Source of the DNA: Gnetum montanum
Lineage: Eukaryota; Streptophyta; Gnetopsida; Gnetales; Gnetaceae
Length of the DNA: 64,000 nucleotides
NCBI GenBank assembly: GCA_015680685.1
Contig: MNCI01013809.1
Location: 347,001-411,000, forward strand
Direction: 5' to 3'
The first letter of the stretch is position 1. The number at the start of each line of letters is the position of its first letter. Position numbers and translations under genes: made by a program. Below, one piece after another: positions 58,549 to 64,000 of the stretch. The notes beneath the pieces were generated by a model. That model saw only the letters and a program-made list of their open reading frames with translations, ran no database searches and had not been told where the DNA came from.

Positions 58549-59832
58549 CAACACAGAATTAATAAATGTTTTTCTGTTTCTTTAATTTTTTAACTTTTTG
58601 TTTTCCAGTTTTTCACCTTTCAATTTATTGTTTGATCTTTTTGTCTTTTTATCTTTTTATAAGTAATCTCATCTATGAATAAAACACTCATGTGACTTGT
58701 TGGTTGAGGTGTTGTCCTATGTTATCAAGTCTTGAGTGATCGATTATTTGGACAGTGAGCCCACTACACCTATGCATCCACTCTACAAATAAGAGGTTCT
58801 GTTCGAGGTTATAGTGATATTCTTGACATTTTTGAACTTAAAATTAATCTTATGTTCATTGTACCCAAAGTGAAGAAGGATGAACCAAGAGGGAATGATT
58901 AGGGTTTGACATCAAGGGGACTTGCAGATTCTCTTTGGTGACATCTGTGGGAGTTATCATGCAATGTAGTTGTACTAAGATCCTTTTAGATCTAATGAAA
59001 AATGGGAGTAAGAGTAATCAAAAGGGCACTCAAAAATCAAATATTGTTCTAGGGGGTCCCACTAGAAATACATGCACCCATGCCTGAAGGTTGGGGATTT
59101 CTCTAGATTCAGTGAGGTGAAAAAAAAAGAAAGAAAGAGAAAAAGCAAAAGAAAAGGAAAGTGCCAGAAAACAAAATAAACTCCTCCCTTGAACAAAACG
59201 CCAAGTGATCGTATGCCTTGTTGTTATGGTACTCTCGTAGTTGTTCATCATGGGATGAAACAATGCGATGTCACTGATTAGAGGAATGGACTTGGTCCTG
59301 ATCTTGAAACAATAGGTTAATGGCACGTTAATCATGCTTTACACACAGGATTCATTGTGCCCTGAGTCAGTACCTCACGTCCCAATCTCTGCAATCCCTT
59401 CTCTGATTCATCCCATCTTGTTGTTCATGTATTTGTGACTCTTGTCTTATGTAGCATTGAATTTATACCTCATCACAGTGGCATCAACATGTGTGTCTAT
59501 TTTTTTGCATTGGTATAGATTACATTTAACCCTTCTAATGCCTACAGACATCTTAAGGTGTGGTTATGCAAGGGCATGTAGGTTGGAACCTGCTTTGGGG
59601 AGGACCCACTTATGTAACTTTTGTAATTTGTACTTGTTGCACACCACCACATCATCTTATACCCTTCGAGTATTTCATTTCCAAATCTATTCTCTTCTTT
59701 GTCATTATTTTATCAAACGTTCCTCAAAACTAGGTCCGACATTAAACTTTTAGGGCAACTTCCTTGAAAAATTTATAACTCTAAAATCACACTAAGTAAA
59801 GAATTTAGCAGTTATTAAAGGTAATAAGTAAG
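58549..59832 (+). other. B noncoding region
   Basis: Close to the C region: T-rich tract, TTTGACATCAAGGGGACTTG (58904-58923), A/G-rich tract at 59115-59160, RNA-fold block at 59563-59618. Confidence 0.7.
59563..59618 (+). other. Candidate structured RNA element, B copy
   Basis: GTTATGCAAG (59563-59572) with CTTATGTAAC (59609-59618): nine of ten positions pair, two as G-U. Hairpins AGGT-TGGA-ACCT and TGGG-GAGGA-CCCA are present. Confidence 0.5.
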
Positions 59833-59894
59833 GTATGAACTCATTGAACTTTTTTCAATCACCTTACTAACAATTGATCTTTTTGTGATTATAG
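59833..59894 (+). promoter_or_regulatory. Predicted 62-nt intron before B aORF
   Basis: Donor TAAG|GTATGAA, branch-like TTACTAAC, acceptor GTGATTATAG|. Confidence 0.5.
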
Positions 59895-60312
59895 ATGGCT
59901 CCTAAAAGAAGACAACAAGGAGGACCTTCTCAAGGTGCAACCGAATGACCTGGGGGAGGCAGAGGCTAAGGACCTCATGCAGAACATGTAGAGCAGAAGG
60001 TAATCATTCAGCGTCCATCATGCAACTCTTGTTACTACATAATCTATCCAAGAAAAGGGAGGAGAGGTCAGGGCCCAAGCCTATGAAGAGAAACGACAAC
60101 TATTTGTGGCATGGCATGTCAAGTCCAATCTAGTATTCCCGCAGCTATCGTGTTCACAAAAAATGCCGACTCCATCAAACCTTCAAACATCAGCATGGAC
60201 GGCTCATAATCCTCAAATAGAAGAGGAGAAATGTCAAGTGCATCTTCAATGGTATCAATCTCAGAAGCCTGGCATGCAGGACAAAGGAAAGGCACCCATG
60301 GAGGAGCCATGA
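59895..60312 (+). pseudogene. Extra ORF (aORF) of B, shortened
   Basis: Begins MAPKRRQQGGPSQGATE then stops. The basic start suits nuclear targeting, but that is only a guess. The last part, in another frame (60106-60312), ends GMQDKGKAPMEEP, the tail shared with C and A. The WYxETYxFW block present in C, D and F is missing, so this copy has a larger deletion. The ATG directly after a good splice acceptor fixes the start. No function known. Confidence 0.45.
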
Positions 60313-60490
60313 CTACCGGGAACCCCATGAGTTCCACAAGTTTTGTCTTCTGTGTCTGTGTCCAAATTTTGTTTAATTCTCCATTGCGGCATGAATAAAT
60401 TTCTAGTTAGTTAATAATCCCATACCTATCCACTGTGTATTCAATTGAGCTTGTTCCTCATTTTGACTCGAGGACAAGTTTTTACTCAGT

Positions 60491-60500
60491 CGTGGGGGTA
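60491..60500 (+). promoter_or_regulatory. Polypurine tract of B
   Basis: CGTGGGGGTA before the 3' LTR. Confidence 0.8.
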
Positions 60501-61376
60501 TGATGAAGTGTCATTAAGTCGATGCGTTGACAGGGCCACGTATACGCTACAGCATCGACTCGGCCTCGTTGACGTAGCCTTCCTACATCGACGGGGCCCC
60601 ATTTATGCAACCGCCTATCCTAGCCTATAAATAAGAGGGCCTTTCGCCTCATTTAGGCATCCATCTTTTAGTTGTAGAGAAGCTCTTGCATTTTGTTCTT
60701 GTAGGAGATAGATTATTTTCCCAAGTGCATGCCCATAGTGTGATGCTTGTAATTGTATGAAACCTTTATTCGAGTGTGACGTACTTGGACGTGCACATGA
60801 CCGAAAATAAAAATCGAGATTACTTCATCATTGCAACATTCACTTAGATTTAATTTTTTTAATTTTTATTATTAATTGTTACTGTTATTTATTGTTTTCT
60901 TAGTTAATATTTTTTATCATCATTTACTATTCCTATTGTTAAATGCAAAATGAGTACGACTTAATCACGAGCATTTAAGTGTGACTACTTGGTAACCCAG
61001 TAGCGTATCTAGGATCTACGCTTGGTAATCCCAGTACTAGTAGTGCACGAGGTCCAAGATGTGTACGGATGATTAAGGAACGGATACTCATCGCACTTAG
61101 GCTAGCTTAGACTCATTTCCTATTCCTCATTAATTTAATCAAGATTATTTCCCATTGTCTCTAGGACTAGCATTAGTTAGGACCACATCATATGTCTCAC
61201 TTTGGACTAAACCATACGTGACAAAGCAAATACTAGTCTAGGTGGGAAGACATCGAACTATGATCAACGTGTAACTATCTAGATACCACAACTAGCCTGT
61301 CCATGGAGTTCGACCGGATCATGCGTGAATGCTCGTATTCGTTTGGTTGAGTGTAGGGGTACCTAGCCGCTCATCA
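60501..61376 (+). repeat. 3' LTR of B (876 bp)
   Basis: Same ends as the 5' LTR; its U3 inverted-repeat block is about 30 bp longer (60518-60612). Confidence 0.92.
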
Positions 61377-61381
61377 CCTTC

Positions 61382-61633
61382 CTAGTTTAGTTAATATTAT
61401 TTACCATCATACTTAGGAGTAGCGTTAGCATAGGAACACATCATACACCTCACTCTGGACTAAACCATACGTGACAAAACTAATATTAGTCCAGGTGGGA
61501 AGACAACGAACTACAATCTACGAGTAACTGTCTAAATACCACAACTACTAGCCCGTCTATGGAGTTCGACCAAATTGTGCATGAAACGCTCGTATTCGTA
61601 TGGTTAAGTGTAAGGGTACCTCGCCACTCATTA
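61382..61633 (+). repeat. 3' LTR of A, second part
   Basis: Continues A after B; ends GGTACCTCGCCACTCATTA, with the last bases changed from CATCA. Confidence 0.85.
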
Positions 61634-62345
61634 AATAACATTGTACAAAATGCTTAAGTAATAATATTTATTATTACTATTTAGACTAATCATAAAGTGC
61701 TAATTTTTAGAGGTTATTAAGGTGAGTGTCAAAACTCAAGCACTCTAAAGAAGTTCTTTGGTTATTGGCACAAAATTCTTTCATTCTTAGACCACATGAT
61801 GAGACTTATCACCAACTTGCAAGTGTACCAATCCTCAAGCTAGGATGAGAATATTGAAAATACTTTTNGTAATGTCATTTCCTAAAGTTTAATTCGATTT
61901 CCCAGCAGTTCCTCCCACTCGTATGCACCTCTATTTCTGTGGTGAGGGGATTGCATAATAACGTAGGTTGTTTATCTGTAAGAAGTGTTCTTTCCGTTAA
62001 AAAAAAATACAAAAAGGTGAAAATAAAACATTACAGTGCAAGAAAGGAATACGACAACGCATCATTAACATAAAGCAAGATGTTCCCTGCACAGTTTCTG
62101 ATACGACAGAGTGCGTGACAACTTGCACTTTGGGAGAAAATAAAGCAAAAGAATCGCGTGAATGCGTAAATCATGTTAAGCCATCATTTTATGCATTAAC
62201 AGCTAATCAGCCCACAAAATAACTTGGGGATCCGTTGCACTTTACCAAAAGATTTGTGGCCACCGCAACTTTTGCTGTAATGGTATGATCTATGCATCAA
62301 AAGAATCCGATTGGTGGAAGCCAGGAATCATAGATTCGTGATTGT

Positions 62346-62461
62346 GAAGGTGTTTGGATTCGTGATTCTGAAGGTGTTTGGATATGTGTGCCTCGAGAAA
62401 AGTGAAGGTGTTTGGATTCGTGATTCTGAAGGTGTTTGGATATGTGTGCCTCGAGAAAAAC
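62346..62461 (+). repeat. Tandem duplication, 2 x 58 bp
   Basis: Units 62346-62403 and 62404-62461 differ only at the last bases. Each unit itself holds two GAAGGTGTTTGGAT repeats. Confidence 0.95.
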
Positions 62462-62856
62462 GTGGGGACGGGTTGGACATGATAGAGAAAATTTAAATAT
62501 ATTAATTTTTAAAAAAATTAAATCTCATATATCATAAAAATATATTTTAAAATATAGAACAAGTACAATGTAAATTCAAAATATTGTTAATGCTTATAAA
62601 TTGCATAGAAGATTGCAATATCACCATTAAATTGAAGCAAAAAAATTTGCAAAGGTATGAAGAGCATTGAATCCATTTCCTTACTCAAGAGCCATAATCT
62701 GGTCAAACATATAATTTCTGCAACAACCAAAATGACAGCAATTAAATAAAACCTTTTATTACTCAATCCAATATTTCCAAAAAATGAAATTAAGCCTCAA
62801 GCCTCAACCAAATTTATAATAAATCAGGTCCGCTAATACTTTAACAACTACTCGTC

Positions 62857-62906
62857 AGTACCAGCCTAGGGACTACTTGTGAGTACCAGCCTAGGGACTA
62901 CTTGTG
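62857..62906 (+). repeat. Tandem duplication, 2 x 25 bp
   Basis: AGTACCAGCCTAGGGACTAC plus five bases, identical in 62857-62881 and 62882-62906. Confidence 0.95.
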
Positions 62907-63484
62907 AGTAGCGTCATAGGGCCACGTTGAAGATGCCGGCATTAGACACAACTTAACTAAACTAGGCACAGCCCAGTAACTCACCTCACCTACAATGATC
63001 AATGATCCAAAATCTTTGAGACGCTGGAAAATCAGCACCAGTCATGATGAAGGGGAAAGTGAACACAGAGGACCATGAGGTTGCATATGGTCATTGGCCA
63101 TGTGCTGGTGGGGTTCGTTGCTTTATAAGCAAACAGATTTTTCAAAAAGTTGAACAAGCATCCATCCGTCATCACGATGACCTGCTTTGTTTTTCATTTT
63201 TCAGCAGAGATATGAGAAAAAGAGCAAAAGCCAGCAGTGAACAATAAACAATAAACATGCGTGAATGTGTGAGTCATGGCGAAACCTTTGACGCTTCCAA
63301 GGCAGGCGAATCCAGCACGCCCCGTCCAAAACTTGATTTCCGTATGACCCATACTTGTCACTTTGGCACTCGGTTACCATAGTAGCCCTTTCATGATTTC
63401 CGTTTTGTTTGTTTATTCATTCTTACTCCCTTGTTTTCTGTGGTCCCTCTCATGCCGATGCCATGAATCTTGATTGCCTATTTG

Positions 63485-63778
63485 CTACTTAACAATGAAA
63501 TGAAATTCTTGGTATGATTCAGAACAGGAGAAGATACAAAAGATTTTAATGCAAAATGCAGACATTGCAAGAACTAAAAAGGCAAGAACATTGCAAGAAC
63601 TAAAAAGACAAGAACAATACGAGGCGAGGCAAGGCGAGGCGATCATCCATTGCGAATTTAATGCGTTTCGGTACACACGCTCCTGAATCCGACCTGAATC
63701 CGACGTGAACAGTTCGTCGGATTCCTGAATCTCCGGCGCACAGCTATCAACCCTTTTATTACTGTTCAAAACACTCAT
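63485..63778 (-). CDS. Hypothetical ORF (97 codons), unrecognised
   Basis: On the minus strand it starts MSVLNSNKRVDSCAPE with A at -3 and G at +4, a favourable plant start context. Its second half is hydrophobic and Cys-rich (LAFLVLAMSAFCIKIFCIF). No domain recognised. The hydrophobic part covers the 26-bp duplication at 63564-63615, so the end of the frame may be accidental. It could be the first exon of a host gene, or chance. Confidence 0.2.
   Translation of the reverse strand: MSVLNSNKRVDSCAPEIQESDELFTSDSGRIQERVYRNALNSQWMIASPCLASYCSCLFSSCNVLAFLVLAMSAFCIKIFCIFSCSESYQEFHFIVK
63564..63615 (+). repeat. Tandem duplication, 2 x 26 bp
   Basis: ATTGCAAGAACTAAAAAG(G/A)C plus six bases, once at 63564-63589 and once at 63590-63615. 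Confidence 0.93.
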
Positions 63779-63901
63779 TCTTTTTCCGGTACAAACTATT
63801 CAAAAGTGAGTGCGTGTTTACCATTACAGCGGCCCGTTTGAGAAGATTTCCAGAGAGACACAGCAACAGCCATAGCGTTCCAGGAACTGCCACCTTCCCG
63901 C

Positions 63902-64000
63902 AAAGCTTCGCAGGCCTCCCTCTGCAGCTCCTTCACTCTTTTCCTCNAAAAAGGTGAGGAAAAGAGTGAAGGAGCTGCAGAGGGAGGCCTGCGAAGCTTT
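63902..64000. repeat. Perfect 45-bp inverted repeat around an N
   Basis: 63956-64000 is the exact reverse complement of 63902-63946, with a 9-base spacer that includes the single N at 63947. Likely an assembly or read foldback artefact. Confidence 0.9.

Larger units (their letters stand above)
55587..61376 (+). mobile_element. Element B: complete gag-only retrotransposon nested in A
   Basis: 5790 bp. Perfect target duplication CCTTC (55582-55586 and 61377-61381). Order: LTR, primer site, gag, noncoding region, aORF, polypurine tract, LTR. It has no protease, RT or integrase. The internal part is close to C, but the U3 differs. Confidence 0.93.
54740..61633 (+). mobile_element. Element A: 3' end of a related element, split by B
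   Basis: 54740-54971 matches the region after the C aORF (AAAGCTTCACCCATGGAGGA, then ACTACATGAGTTCC). The polypurine tract AGTCATGGGGGTA lies at 54959-54971. The LTR is 54972-55586 plus 61382-61633. Everything upstream is lost. Confidence 0.85.
61634..63484. other. Region without retroelement similarity
   Basis: Less repetitive, no LTR. Single N at 61868. Contains two direct tandem duplications (62346-62461 and 62857-62906). The frame at 63044-63247 is not recognised. It may be unique host DNA. Confidence 0.5.

Overview
This 64 kb window is nuclear DNA of a seed plant with a large genome full of transposable elements. The evidence is plant-specific Athila/Tat-type Ty3 (Gypsy) LTR retrotransposons primed by tRNA-Asp, a decayed Copia element, and a broken LRR-type (NLR-like) resistance gene fragment. 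Old, heavily mutated and nested elements would suit a conifer or other gymnosperm, but the sequence does not settle the species. I see no rRNA, tRNA, CRISPR array or intact host gene.

Layout. 1-5261: 3' part of a plus-strand gag-protease element without reverse transcriptase (E1), ending in a full 3' LTR. 5299-6200: solo LTR on the minus strand (G). 6201-8518: older DNA with a broken NLR-like fragment. 8519-11650: 3' part of element F. 11651-14221: unassigned. 14222-32257: an 18 kb composite (D), a decayed Athila-like element with gag, protease, RT, RNase H and integrase, interrupted by AT-rich DNA and by a Tat-like pol fragment. 32258-34799: unassigned. 34800-36755 and 51985 to about 54690: one decayed Copia element, split by the minus-strand element M (37303-51239). 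M itself contains C (39873-46700, gag-only, target duplication ATGGG). About 54740-61633: truncated element A, whose 3' LTR was split by B (55587-61376, gag-only, target duplication CCTTC). 61634-64000: sequence with no retroelement similarity, several fresh tandem duplications and a foldback at the end.

How the parts relate. E1, M, C, B, A, F, G and D share LTR ends (TGATGA...CTCATCA), a TATA box, where seen a tRNA-Asp primer site and a G-rich polypurine tract, and a 3' extra ORF (aORF) behind a short intron. E1 and M keep gag-protease, C and B keep only gag, and all four lack pol; D, or an intact relative, would be the natural supplier of pol proteins. Three things go beyond standard annotation: a covarying three-branched RNA fold in the noncoding part of four copies; palindrome arrays in U3 that differ between LTR families and change size between the two LTRs of one element; and a 55-62 nt intron conserved before the aORF in six copies.
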